Below, piece after piece: positions 6,997 through 15,063 of a DNA stretch of 64,000 bases. The stretch's first letter is position 1. The number at the start of each line of letters is the position of its first letter. Below the pieces are notes generated by a model, which was given only the letters and a program-made list of their open reading frames with translations, searched no databases and was not told the DNA's origin. The DNA lies in assembly GCA_016186945.1 (NCBI GenBank), contig JACPKR010000003.1, forward strand, positions 25,113 to 89,112, read 5' to 3'. The position numbers were made by a program, and so were the translations under genes. Source of the DNA: Deltaproteobacteria bacterium (GTDB lineage Bacteria; Bdellovibrionota_B; Oligoflexia; Oligoflexales; Bog-1112).

Positions 6997-9441
6997 ATGA
7001 ACGACAAGGGTGCGGCTCTTGGCTATGACTATAAAATCATTGAAAAAAAATGGCAACAATATTGGGCCGAGACAAAATCTTTCAAGGCGAACGATTTCGA
7101 CAAACGTCCAAAGTTTTATGTACTCGACATGTTTCCCTACCCCTCCGGCGATGGTCTACACGTAGGACATATCGAAGGATATACGGCCAGTGATATCGTT
7201 GCGCGTTACAAACGGATGCAGGGTTTCAACGTCCTTCACCCGATGGGTTGGGATGCCTTCGGGCTTCCTGCCGAGCAGTATGCGATCAAGACGAACACCC
7301 ATCCACGCCTGACCACGGAACGCAACATAGGGGTCTTTCGTTCGCAGATGAATCGCATGGGCTTCTCCTTCGATTGGGATCGCGAAGTCAACACAACAGA
7401 CCCTCGCTATTATCGCTGGACACAATGGATCTTCCTCAAGCTTTTCGAACGCGGCCTCGCCTACCAGTCTTTTGAACCGGTCAACTGGTGCCCGGGTCTG
7501 GGGACTGTCCTTGCGGATGAGGAAGTGATCAACGGGCGCTCCGAAGTGGGAGACTTCCCCGTCGAGAAACGGACCATCAAACAGTGGGTGCTCAAGATCA
7601 CCGCCTATGCGGAACGCCTTCTGGAAGACCTTGACGAACTCGACTGGCCAGAGTCTACGAAAGAAATGCAGCGAAACTGGATCGGAAAAAGTGAGGGGTG
7701 CTACATAGACTTCCTCATTGCGGGACCTTCCAACAAGAAATTTCGTGTCTTCACCACACGTCACGATACCTTGTTTGGATGCACGTTCTGCGTCCTTGCA
7801 CCCGAGCATCCTTTGATCCGAGAAATCGTAACCCATGAACACAAAAACAATGTCGATGCGTATATAGAAAAGACACGCAACAAGTCAGATTTGGAACGTA
7901 TCTCCGACGGGAAAATCAAAACGGGTGTTTTCACAGGTGCCTATGCCGTCAATCCTGCGAACAACAAGAAGATCCCCATTTTCACCGCTGACTATGTGCT
8001 TTTCTCATACGGGACAGGTGCCGTGATGGGAGTTCCCGGCCACGACGAGCGTGACCATGCCTTCGCGTTGAAATATGGCTTGGAAATTGTTCGCGTTGTC
8101 GCAGGAGGAGACGGTGACATAAGCAACACTGCCCACACAGGTGATGGTCACATTATCAACTCAGACTTCCTTGACGGTCTCTCGGTGCCCGATGCCTGCG
8201 AGAAAATGGGGGAATGGTTGGAGCATAAAAATCTAGGGAAACGCGGGACGACTTTCCGCCTCCGTGACTGGATTTTCTCCCGACAACGCTACTGGGGGGA
8301 ACCTTTCCCGCTAGCCTTTGACAAGGATGGGAGCGTTATCCCCCTTTCAGAAGATGACTTGCCAGTTCTCCTTCCTGAAATGGACAACTACCAACCCACG
8401 GGTGGATTCGAACCCCCCTTAGCATCCGCACACGAATGGACACAGGTGACGAAAGACGGCGTCCCCTTTACCCGTGAAACTAACATCATGCCTCAGTGGG
8501 CAGGCTCCTGCTGGTACTATCTACGCTTCCTAGATCCTTTGAACGATAAGGAACCATGGAACAAAGAGAAGGAAAAATATTGGATGCCCGTTGATCTTTA
8601 CGTGGGAGGGGTCGAACACGCAAACCTTCACCTTCTCTACGCACGCTTCTGGCACAAGGTTCTCTACGACATCGGGGTGGTTTCCACCAAGGAACCGTTT
8701 AAAAAACTCGTCCACCAAGGCATCATCCTGGGGGAGAACGGAGAAAAGATGTCGAAGAGCAGGGGCAACGTCGTGAACCCAACTCAAGTCGTAGACGAAT
8801 GGGGTGCCGACTCCCTGCGACTTTACGAAATGTTCCTGGGTCCCCTTGAACAGGTAAAACCCTGGCAAACCCAGGGCATTGCCGGCATAAGCCGTTTCCT
8901 GAACCGAGTCTGGCGCCTGATCATTAACGAAAATGGGCATATCGCAGCAACCGCATCCCGTAAAACGTCCTCCCAGGAAATGGAAGCGGCACTCGCCCAT
9001 ACGGTGAAAAAAGTAAGCGATGACACGGAACATTACCGTTTCAACACTGCCATTTCCGCAATGATGGAATTCGTCAACCTGGCTTACAAAGAGGGTGGCT
9101 TAACCCATCAACAGGCAGAGACCTTGGTTCTTCTTTTGTCCCCTTTCGCTCCTCACTTAGCTGAAGAATGCTGGCAAAGGCTCGGCTTTCAGGAATCTCT
9201 CGCTTGCGAATCCTGGCCGCGAGTCGATGAATCCCTCCTTCTAAGGGAAAACATCGTCCTTCCTGTCATGATCAACGGAAAAACTCGGGGGACTATCACT
9301 GTGGCCAAAGATGCCGGGCAAGCAGAAGTCATCAGCGCTGCGCGAGAACAAGACTTCGTCAAACGTAATCTGGCAGGTAAAACTGTCAAAAAAGAAATCG
9401 TTGTCCCTGGACGCGTGATTAACTTCGTGATTGGAGAATAA
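6997..9441 (+). CDS. leuS: Leucyl-tRNA synthetase
   Basis: This 814-residue class Ia synthetase charges tRNA-Leu. The HIGH-type motif HVGH is at residues 55-58 within FPYPSGDGLHVGH. The CP1 editing domain occupies roughly 225-420 (TRHDTLFGCTF, GTGAVMGVPGHDERD). KMSKS is at 584-588, and the anticodon-binding and C-terminal domains follow. The frame extends upstream to 6910, but ATG 6997 has GGGAG at the right distance and begins at the usual family N-terminus. The upstream bases also encode the signal peptide of the divergent gene. The stop TAA is one base before the hemJ ATG, so the two genes are translationally coupled. Confidence 0.97.
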   Translation: MNDKGAALGYDYKIIEKKWQQYWAETKSFKANDFDKRPKFYVLDMFPYPSGDGLHVGHIEGYTASDIVARYKRMQGFNVLHPMGWDAFGLPAEQYAIKTNTHPRLTTERNIGVFRSQMNRMGFSFDWDREVNTTDPRYYRWTQWIFLKLFERGLAYQSFEPVNWCPGLGTVLADEEVINGRSEVGDFPVEKRTIKQWVLKITAYAERLLEDLDELDWPESTKEMQRNWIGKSEGCYIDFLIAGPSNKKFRVFTTRHDTLFGCTFCVLAPEHPLIREIVTHEHKNNVDAYIEKTRNKSDLERISDGKIKTGVFTGAYAVNPANNKKIPIFTADYVLFSYGTGAVMGVPGHDERDHAFALKYGLEIVRVVAGGDGDISNTAHTGDGHIINSDFLDGLSVPDACEKMGEWLEHKNLGKRGTTFRLRDWIFSRQRYWGEPFPLAFDKDGSVIPLSEDDLPVLLPEMDNYQPTGGFEPPLASAHEWTQVTKDGVPFTRETNIMPQWAGSCWYYLRFLDPLNDKEPWNKEKEKYWMPVDLYVGGVEHANLHLLYARFWHKVLYDIGVVSTKEPFKKLVHQGIILGENGEKMSKSRGNVVNPTQVVDEWGADSLRLYEMFLGPLEQVKPWQTQGIAGISRFLNRVWRLIINENGHIAATASRKTSSQEMEAALAHTVKKVSDDTEHYRFNTAISAMMEFVNLAYKEGGLTHQQAETLVLLLSPFAPHLAEECWQRLGFQESLACESWPRVDESLLLRENIVLPVMINGKTRGTITVAKDAGQAEVISAAREQDFVKRNLAGKTVKKEIVVPGRVINFVIGE

Positions 9442-9442
9442 A

Positions 9443-9874
9443 ATGGCTTACCTTACCTATAAATGGCTGCACATTGTGTCTGTCATAAGTTGGATGGCAG
9501 GGCTTCTCTATCTCTATAGACTTTTCGTCTACCATTCTGACTGGGGCAAGAAAAGCAGTGACAACCATGACATGCTTCTTGTGATGGAAAAGCGACTCCT
9601 GCACTTCATCACCCTTCCGGCCATGTTAGTCGCATGGGTGGCGGGTATAAGCTTGATTGTTCTCAATCCTGACCTGATGAAGGCTGGATGGATGCACTCC
9701 AAACTTCTCCTCGTTGTGATCCTAACGGGAGTGACCCACTGGGGCATTCGCCTACATAAGAATTACAAGAACGGTAAAGCGTCTTACTCTTCTAAGACTC
9801 TACGCTTTGTCAACGAAATCCCTACCATTCTGATGCTCGTCATCGTCGCACTGGTGATTTTCAGACCGTTTTAG
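9443..9874 (+). CDS. hemJ: HemJ, protoporphyrinogen IX oxidase (membrane)
   Basis: The 143-residue membrane protein has about four transmembrane helices and opens with WLHIVSVISWMAGLLYLYRLFVYH, the hallmark N-terminus of the HemJ family. HemJ oxidises protoporphyrinogen IX to protoporphyrin IX in heme synthesis in bacteria lacking HemG and HemY. The conserved histidine and lysine environments (LHIVSVISW; MHSKLLLVV) are present. GGAG within the last leuS codons serves as its ribosome site. Its stop interleaves with the stop of the convergent gene at 9871. Confidence 0.88.
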   Translation: MAYLTYKWLHIVSVISWMAGLLYLYRLFVYHSDWGKKSSDNHDMLLVMEKRLLHFITLPAMLVAWVAGISLIVLNPDLMKAGWMHSKLLLVVILTGVTHWGIRLHKNYKNGKASYSSKTLRFVNEIPTILMLVIVALVIFRPF

Positions 9875-10488
9875 ACAGTCGAGACCGCTCTCAACTCAGT
9901 TGCGGGACCTGGCGCCACCCTTCTAAAGCTAGGGAAGGTCGGGCATCGAGAAGGCCATTTGCATTTCGCTATGGCCAGTTTCGTGATGCCATACATAACC
10001 AAAGCACCCAACCCCAGGCTAGCGCCCCCTAACATGAGGTAAAACGGGTTTGTGGCAACCGCAAGGTACTGGTTGGTCCGTACCCATTCTTCGTTTATCT
10101 GGTCAGCAGCACCCCGAATGGAATCTAATTTTTCGTTGGACAATTTCCATTCCCTCAACATACGCGGGACTGTTTCGTTCAAAAAAATGCCGAAGTAATT
10201 GTTGCTTTCCCGCCACTCTTCCAAAAAAGCCGGGGCTGTCTGATTGTATAGTTGATTGCTTTGATCCCATCTCTCTAAAAGAGCCTCAGTTGTGTTCTCG
10301 GTTCTTTTAAGAGTATTCGCCATGTCCTTTAGAATCGTGTTGGTCTCATTGAGGGAGCGGTCAATCTCATCGACTGATTTAGTCCCATCGCCTTCCTTCC
10401 GCCGGGTTTCAGGAGCATCATAAGCATACAAGGTGCTTATATTTAAGGCAAAGAAGACGACCAGGCGAACGGCGATAGGCTGTCTCAT
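9871..10488 (-). CDS. Secreted/membrane protein with coiled coil, unknown function
   Basis: The 205-residue protein has an N-terminal signal peptide (RLVVFFALNISTLYA). A mostly helical, polar region follows, rich in N, E and T with heptad-like spacing (about 40-140). One transmembrane segment lies near 155-177 (FYLMLGGASLGLGALVMYGI), followed by a basic tail. The topology suggests a periplasmic coiled coil anchored in the inner membrane. It overlaps the end of hemJ by four bases on the opposite strand. Upstream lies a partial family-A repeat. No family is recognised. Confidence 0.65.
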   Translation of the reverse strand: MRQPIAVRLVVFFALNISTLYAYDAPETRRKEGDGTKSVDEIDRSLNETNTILKDMANTLKRTENTTEALLERWDQSNQLYNQTAPAFLEEWRESNNYFGIFLNETVPRMLREWKLSNEKLDSIRGAADQINEEWVRTNQYLAVATNPFYLMLGGASLGLGALVMYGITKLAIAKCKWPSRCPTFPSFRRVAPGPATELRAVSTV

Positions 10489-10576
10489 TTAACCCCCTGT
10501 TTTTGCTCCCATTTCGTACGTTGCAAATTCACTATGTTTGACAAGTGGCCAATCGGTCAAGTCTTTTCCTGCTGGG

Positions 10577-10646
10577 GTAATGGGTAAGCCCACTTGGGGC
10601 AAGGAGGTGGTTTGGAGGAAACTGAGCAGCTGGTTCCTCCAGAAAT
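10577..10646 (+). repeat. Family A repeat, copy A2 (right half missing)
   Basis: It begins GTAATGGGTAAGCCCACTT, continues through AAGGAGGTGGTTTGGAGG and the core hairpin, and stops after TTCCTCC. It lies between the gene at 9871-10488 and the DUF4143 ATPase, in the same orientation as A3 on the other side of that ATPase. Confidence 0.85.
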
Positions 10647-10672
10647 GATACGACCAGGTTCCAAGGGTAGCT

Positions 10673-11827
10673 TTAAATGAAAAGAGGATTATAGATTGAG
10701 TAATCCTTGAAGGAGATCAGTCCTTTTTCTTTTATCCGACAAGCGACTTGGCATTCAACGGGTTCGCTAAATAGTCTCGTTACTTTAGCAAAATTGAGCT
10801 TTCGATCATCGATGCGTTCGGTGTTCTTGGCTTCGATAAGCTCAATCTTGTTCTGATGATCCACGAGGAAGTCGATTTCAACCCCGTTTTGGTCGCGATA
10901 AAAGAACAAATCTCGTCCCGGCTTTAACTGACGTGACTTAACCAATTCCGTGAACACAAAATTTTCGAAAATCTGATCTTCGCGAATGTGGCCTTTTAGT
11001 TCTGACCCACTCTTAACGTTTAGGAAGTAACAAAGTAAGCCCTGATCGGAAAAATACAGTTTTGGGGATTTGACCAGCCTCTTGCCTAAGTTTTTAAAGA
11101 AGGGCTGCAACAGGACGATTAAACCGCTGGCCTCAAGTGCGGAGAGCCAGGCTTTTACAGTAACAGCGGTGACACCGATCTCCTTGGCAAGTTCGCTGAA
11201 ATTGACAAGCTGCCCCACGCGAAAAGCACACGCAGCCACGAAGCGCTGATACTCGCGCAGATTCACTACATTTATCAGGACACGCAAATCCCTCTCCAAG
11301 TAAGTATTCACATAGTCTTCGAAAAATTGCGTGGGTGCAATGCGGGGATGGGCCCATAACTCGGGAAATCCCCCACGCCAGAGAATATCACCGAGATGAG
11401 GCGCCGTTGCTTCACAGTGTCTAAGCTCAGTAACCGAACAGGTTTCGAGATGAAGGATCCCGATTCGGCCCGCCAGGCTTTCACTGACATCCTTCATTAG
11501 ATGAAATCTCTGGCTTCCCGTAAGAATCCATTGGCCCACAACATCGCGTTCTTGATCGACAAGGATTTTCAGCTCACGGAAAAGCGAGGGAGCATACTGA
11601 ACTTCGTCAAGGATGACAGGCCTCTTTATAGAAGCGAGAAACTGCTCAGGCCGTTCCTCCGCCTCCCTGGCCCGAACCACCCTGTCTAAAGTTATGTAAC
11701 TCGCTTCGGTGAAGCATCGCTGAAGTAAGGAACTCTTTCCCGCCTGCCGACACCCTGTCAAAAGAATGATAGGGCGAGTTTTTGCCAATTGTAATAGGTC
11801 GTTAGAAATCGTTCGCTCAATCCACAT
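10673..11827 (-). CDS. AAA+ ATPase with C-terminal DUF4143 domain
   Basis: The 384-residue protein has Walker A GCRQAGKS near residues 25-32 and Walker B PVILDEVQ near 70-77. Sensor-type motif ILTGSQRF follows, then the DUF4143 nuclease-like region (FVFTELVKSRQ, LFFYRDQNGVEIDFLVDHQNKIELIEAK). The D/E-x-K core DFLVD..ELIEAK resembles the PD-(D/E)XK fold seen in this family. Such genes are abundant and horizontally mobile, and their role is unknown. The gene is bracketed by two family-A repeats in the same orientation, and a near-perfect palindrome lies just before its start. Transfer into this locus is plausible. Confidence 0.88.
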   Translation of the reverse strand: MWIERTISNDLLQLAKTRPIILLTGCRQAGKSSLLQRCFTEASYITLDRVVRAREAEERPEQFLASIKRPVILDEVQYAPSLFRELKILVDQERDVVGQWILTGSQRFHLMKDVSESLAGRIGILHLETCSVTELRHCEATAPHLGDILWRGGFPELWAHPRIAPTQFFEDYVNTYLERDLRVLINVVNLREYQRFVAACAFRVGQLVNFSELAKEIGVTAVTVKAWLSALEASGLIVLLQPFFKNLGKRLVKSPKLYFSDQGLLCYFLNVKSGSELKGHIREDQIFENFVFTELVKSRQLKPGRDLFFYRDQNGVEIDFLVDHQNKIELIEAKNTERIDDRKLNFAKVTRLFSEPVECQVACRIKEKGLISFKDYSIYNPLFI

Positions 11828-11841
11828 GGAAGGCCCTTTTT

Positions 11842-11874
11842 AAGATAATCTAAAATCAGAGTTTAGACTATCTT
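11842..11874 (-). promoter_or_regulatory. Inverted repeat, possible operator of the DUF4143 ATPase
   Basis: AAGATAATCTAAA (11842-11854) and TTTAGACTATCTT (11862-11874) are 13-base arms with one mismatch and a 7-base centre. The site ends 15 bases before the ATPase start codon and has no T-run, so it fits a dimeric repressor site better than a terminator. A hairpin attenuator is an alternative. Confidence 0.45.
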
Positions 11875-11889
11875 AACAGATGATGGCAA

Positions 11890-12035
11890 GTAATGCGTAA
11901 GCCACTTGGGGCAAGGAGGTGGTTTGGAGGAAACTGCGCAGCTGGTTCCTCCAAGAAATCACTTGGGGGAGCGACGGTTCCCTCGCCCCCCCAAACCCCC
12001 CTCTCCCTATTTGCCCCAAGTGGCTTACGCATTAC
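11890..12035 (+). mobile_element. Family A MITE-like element, copy A3 (complete, with target duplication)
   Basis: This 146 bp copy has perfect 25-base terminal inverted repeats (11890-11914 and 12011-12035; outer bases GTAATGCGTAAGCCACTTGG). The flanking direct repeat GATGGCAA occurs at 11882-11889 and 12036-12043. It has no transposase, so it is non-autonomous. It sits upstream of both the ATPase (minus) and the lipoprotein gene (plus). Confidence 0.92.
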
Positions 12036-12139
12036 GATGGCAAGGAGGGGTTCAGGGGAAACTTCGCAGATGGTTCCCCCGAAGAAAGCCTTTCGCAGAA
12101 AGCACTGAATCTTTCTTCCCTGCCCCAAATGGCTTACAC
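12036..12139 (+). repeat. Diverged family A copy A3b, target of the A3 insertion
   Basis: GGCAAGGAGG..TTCAGGGGAAACTT and GATGGTTCCCCC align with the A core at many mismatches. The end TGCCCCAAATGGCTTAC matches the right terminus. A3 inserted at its left edge, giving a nested pair. Together with A3 and the operator it accounts for nearly all of the gene-free stretch 11828-12202. Confidence 0.7.
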
Positions 12140-12202
12140 TTTTTATAGGGGATCGTCGTGTCACCACAGGACCGCTATTCTAATTTAAGAAGAGGTTTCG
12201 TC

Positions 12203-13966
12203 GTGAGAACAAAATTTTATTTGTTTTTACTTTGTATTATCACGGACATAGTCATCTTGTCCTGTAAAACCAGAACAGCCAGAAAACCATCGGCCGCCGC
12301 AAAAGAAGCCGCGTTGGCGGAAAAAGGAGCTTGTCCCGAACCTGACGTGGGACTCTTCGGCCCACGAGAACCTATGAGCCTTGCTGGGCTACAACTCGCC
12401 TCTGGTGATGTCAAGGTTAGCTCAACCGATTATAAACCTAACGCATTTACCACCCGCATCACTGTCGATCCCTTCGCTCTTGGCCGTAAAAACAATGAAG
12501 GATTGGGCCTAAGCTTGGTCGAGGGAGGCGCTGGCATTGAAGTTCCTCCCGTCTTTGTCATGTGGAAAGCCTGTCAGAAAACAGGGCAACAGTGTTCCAA
12601 TAACGGCAATTGGGCAAAATCTTACGACTTCACGATAAACGACCTCAGCAAGCTTCCCACAGGTGTTCTGACTGTCAGCATCAGAGCATGTGTGGAAGAT
12701 CTTGCGTTGGTGGTTCCCCAAGAACAAAGTGCGCTAACCAATTCGTGCACATCCGAAGATCCTTGCTACTGCGGAAAAGAAGTCAAAGTTCCTTACCTGC
12801 AAAAAGACTTCGCTTCTTCCGATGCAGACCTGAACAAACTTGCACAAGATATCCAAAATGCCAAAGCAGTCATTTTCCAGAGAGCTAACGCCTATATCCA
12901 AAGTGCCAAATCTTACCTGCGAAGTTGCTCTCAAGATGCCGGGACGACCCCGTATGAGTATGCGAGAAATATAGCGTCTTATACTTCTGACGAACTTGCA
13001 TATCTTACGGATAGCCTCGGCTACGCGATGATCGATTTCACTAATTCTCTTATAAAGGAGGCTAGCACAGGTGGAGAACTTGGACTTGCTGAAGGAACGC
13101 CCTCTGCCTGCTTCAAAGGACTTCCTCCTCCGACGCCGGTCGCGGAACGAGGGGACTATTCCACCCCGAGCGGTGAAGCGGAACCGTTTTCTCCCGGAGA
13201 AACACCTGGAGAAACAGAAGTAACAGACATAACGAAACCCATCCCCGAGCCGCGAGAACCCAGCGGGGAAGAGAAAGAGCTCGTAACAGGTCAAACACCC
13301 GCACCAGTCGCTTCAAGCACTCAGCAGGCCCTCCAGCAAGTCTCCCAAGTCCTCTTCGGCTTCGGCGCCACAGCGATCGTCCTTGGAGCTGTGGTTTTGG
13401 TCACCTCTGTGGTAGTCGCAGGGACGGGAGTGGCGTTAGATGTAGCAGTAGCGGTTGAGGACATTGCGGCTGCGAGGTCGGCGGCGGTGGAGGCGGATGC
13501 GAGGGCGAGATCGGCGCCGATGGTGGCAGCACCGGCGGGTACGTCAGGAGGTAGGTCGGTGGAGGCGGATGCGAGGGCGAGATCGGCGCCGATGGTGGCA
13601 GCACCGGCGGGTACGTCAGGAGGTAGGTCGGTGGACAGGATAAGGGCGGAGCCAGCGGGGACGAAGGTGGTGGCAGGTGGAACGGCGTGGGAGCCGAGAA
13701 AGGCTGCACTGGAATCAAGCATGATTCTGGAAAAAGCAGGAATAAAGGGTGCGTTAGTGTCGCTTGCAATGATATTGAGCGGTGTGGCGGCGGTAGCTGT
13801 TGGTAGTATTGGTTATTCTGGTTTTGCTGCTGGTCTTGCAGAGGGGACGGTTTGTGGGAATTTTGCCAGTGTTGCTGTGCAGAACGAAACGTCGCTCAAG
13901 CAGGCTGTGGACGTTTTGGTCGATATCGAGAATCAGTTTGACGCGCGTTTAGCGGTTCTTCGTTAA
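12203..13966 (+). CDS. Large predicted lipoprotein of unknown function
   Basis: GTG 12203 is preceded by AAGAGGT and gives a lipoprotein signal ending VILSC (Cys 21), which is better than the longer frame from 12158. The mature part (about 567 residues) has an N-terminal beta-rich region with paired cysteines (CQKTGQQC, CTSEDPCYCG). A proline/glutamate-rich linker follows near 300-365. Two hydrophobic glycine/alanine-rich segments (about 395-425 and 525-560) could be membrane-embedded. Between them a 24-residue unit (VEADARARSAPM...) is repeated twice in tandem from an exact 72 bp duplication. It follows the A3/A3b repeats and has a terminator-like hairpin downstream. No family is recognised. 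Confidence 0.68.
   Translation: MRTKFYLFLLCIITDIVILSCKTRTARKPSAAAKEAALAEKGACPEPDVGLFGPREPMSLAGLQLASGDVKVSSTDYKPNAFTTRITVDPFALGRKNNEGLGLSLVEGGAGIEVPPVFVMWKACQKTGQQCSNNGNWAKSYDFTINDLSKLPTGVLTVSIRACVEDLALVVPQEQSALTNSCTSEDPCYCGKEVKVPYLQKDFASSDADLNKLAQDIQNAKAVIFQRANAYIQSAKSYLRSCSQDAGTTPYEYARNIASYTSDELAYLTDSLGYAMIDFTNSLIKEASTGGELGLAEGTPSACFKGLPPPTPVAERGDYSTPSGEAEPFSPGETPGETEVTDITKPIPEPREPSGEEKELVTGQTPAPVASSTQQALQQVSQVLFGFGATAIVLGAVVLVTSVVVAGTGVALDVAVAVEDIAAARSAAVEADARARSAPMVAAPAGTSGGRSVEADARARSAPMVAAPAGTSGGRSVDRIRAEPAGTKVVAGGTAWEPRKAALESSMILEKAGIKGALVSLAMILSGVAAVAVGSIGYSGFAAGLAEGTVCGNFASVAVQNETSLKQAVDVLVDIENQFDARLAVLR
13487..13630 (+). repeat. Two 72 bp tandem repeats inside the lipoprotein gene
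   Basis: The unit beginning GTGGAGGCGGATGCGAGG at 13487 recurs at 13559 with no visible change. It encodes two copies of a 24-residue Ala/Arg/Gly-rich segment. The exact identity points to a recent slip duplication and likely copy-number variation. Confidence 0.9.
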
Positions 13967-14000
13967 TGGCGCGACTTATTGGGGACAATGAGTCCAAGCT

Positions 14001-14022
14001 AAGACGAGGTAGACGTCTTTTT
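14001..14022 (+). terminator. Probable Rho-independent terminator after the lipoprotein gene
   Basis: AAGACG (14001-14006) pairs with CGTCTT (14014-14019) around a 7-base loop and runs into TTT. It lies about 35 bases after the stop at 13966. The stem is short, so strength is uncertain. Confidence 0.4.
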
Positions 14023-14112
14023 CATGACACTATCCGGAAAATCCGTCACTATTAGCTCAACGGCTTGTGAAAGCTAACGAGAAGCTTTTTATGGGCAAAT
14101 GGGATGAGTAAC

Positions 14113-15060
14113 TCAGTTCAACCCAGGTTCTTCTTGTATCATGGCCTCATGTCGTAGAAGCCCATCCGTATCCCAGAATCGCATCTGCATAGCATCCTTG
14201 GAAACTTCCAGTTCCAGGAAGCCGTGCTGAGGTGAGGAGAATCGAACGGTACCGTCCGTTCGCGAATCGGGGTCCAGGTCTCCTCCTCCTCCGCCGCTGA
14301 TGAGTTGGTGCCCACAGGATGCTGCCTTGAGATGCTCCATGCGATGGCTATGCCCAGAAAGCCAGACGTCGAACTTATCGCAGAACAGCCAACGCATAAG
14401 CACCCCATAGGGCGTGTTACCCGTGTAGGAATACCCTCGCGCGTCCGAACTGAAAAGCGGGTGATGTGCGGTCACTATCTGCCAGCGAGTCGAACCGTCA
14501 AGTTGTTCCTGCAAGAAATCTACAGCACAGTGCTTACTGGAGAAACACCAGTCCGGAACGCTGGAATCGAAAGCGACCACTTTTAAGAGGTCTCCAAACT
14601 TTACAGAATAGAAGCGATGAGGGACGCTCCAGCGCTGGTTTTTCCGACTGTACTCTATGAACGCATTGACGTTTCCGCGATAGTCGTGGTTTCCAAACAC
14701 GGGGAATATCTTTGCTTTTCCCAGACAAGGAAGACTATATGGCTTTTCAAGCTTCTCCTCCCATTGAGGATCTTCTGTGGAACTGACACCCTCAAAGTAG
14801 AAATGATCTCCAAGGAACAGCAGACCGTCCAGCTTGTCCAGCTCCTTACAGCGCTTCTCCATTGCTTGCGCAACTTCGTACTGCCTCGCATCTCCACTTC
14901 CTGTATCCCCAATTGCAAAGAAGTGCAGCACGTCCTGCGCGGCTTGCTCCCTCACAATCGGATCAAAGCGGACCGACGGGACCATACGCTGACGTTTTAC
15001 GAAGAGAAACGTCACGGTGCCCAGCAAAAGCAGAAAAATCAGGACGACGAATTTCTTCAT
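14113..15060 (-). CDS. Exported metallophosphoesterase (purple acid phosphatase-like)
   Basis: The 315-residue protein has an N-terminal signal/anchor (VVLIFLLLLGTVTFLFV) and all calcineurin-like metal-binding blocks. These are GDTG (near 51), GDHFYF (near 83), GNHDY (near 121), AHHPLF (near 201) and SGHSHRMEH (near 237). The GDxxY form of block two (tyrosine in FYFEGV) is typical of purple acid phosphatases, which hydrolyse phosphomonoesters with a dinuclear metal centre. It probably acts in the periplasm. The ATG follows the argS stop by three bases, and AGGA in the last argS codons serves as its ribosome site, so it is the second gene of an argS operon. The substrate is unknown. Confidence 0.85.
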   Translation of the reverse strand: MKKFVVLIFLLLLGTVTFLFVKRQRMVPSVRFDPIVREQAAQDVLHFFAIGDTGSGDARQYEVAQAMEKRCKELDKLDGLLFLGDHFYFEGVSSTEDPQWEEKLEKPYSLPCLGKAKIFPVFGNHDYRGNVNAFIEYSRKNQRWSVPHRFYSVKFGDLLKVVAFDSSVPDWCFSSKHCAVDFLQEQLDGSTRWQIVTAHHPLFSSDARGYSYTGNTPYGVLMRWLFCDKFDVWLSGHSHRMEHLKAASCGHQLISGGGGGDLDPDSRTDGTVRFSSPQHGFLELEVSKDAMQMRFWDTDGLLRHEAMIQEEPGLN

Positions 15061-15063
15061 GTG

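Noticed and set aside
11890-12139. CRISPR array or integron attC site
   Set aside because: There is no regular spacer structure; the repeats are two nested elements with target duplications.
11893-12188. Several overlapping short frames in A3/A3b on both strands
   Set aside because: The GC-rich repeat is nearly stop-free in most frames; none has coding context.
13401-13769. Minus-strand proline-rich gene opposite the lipoprotein
   Set aside because: It is the antisense shadow of the 72 bp repeats, and the plus-strand gene has a lipobox and ribosome site.
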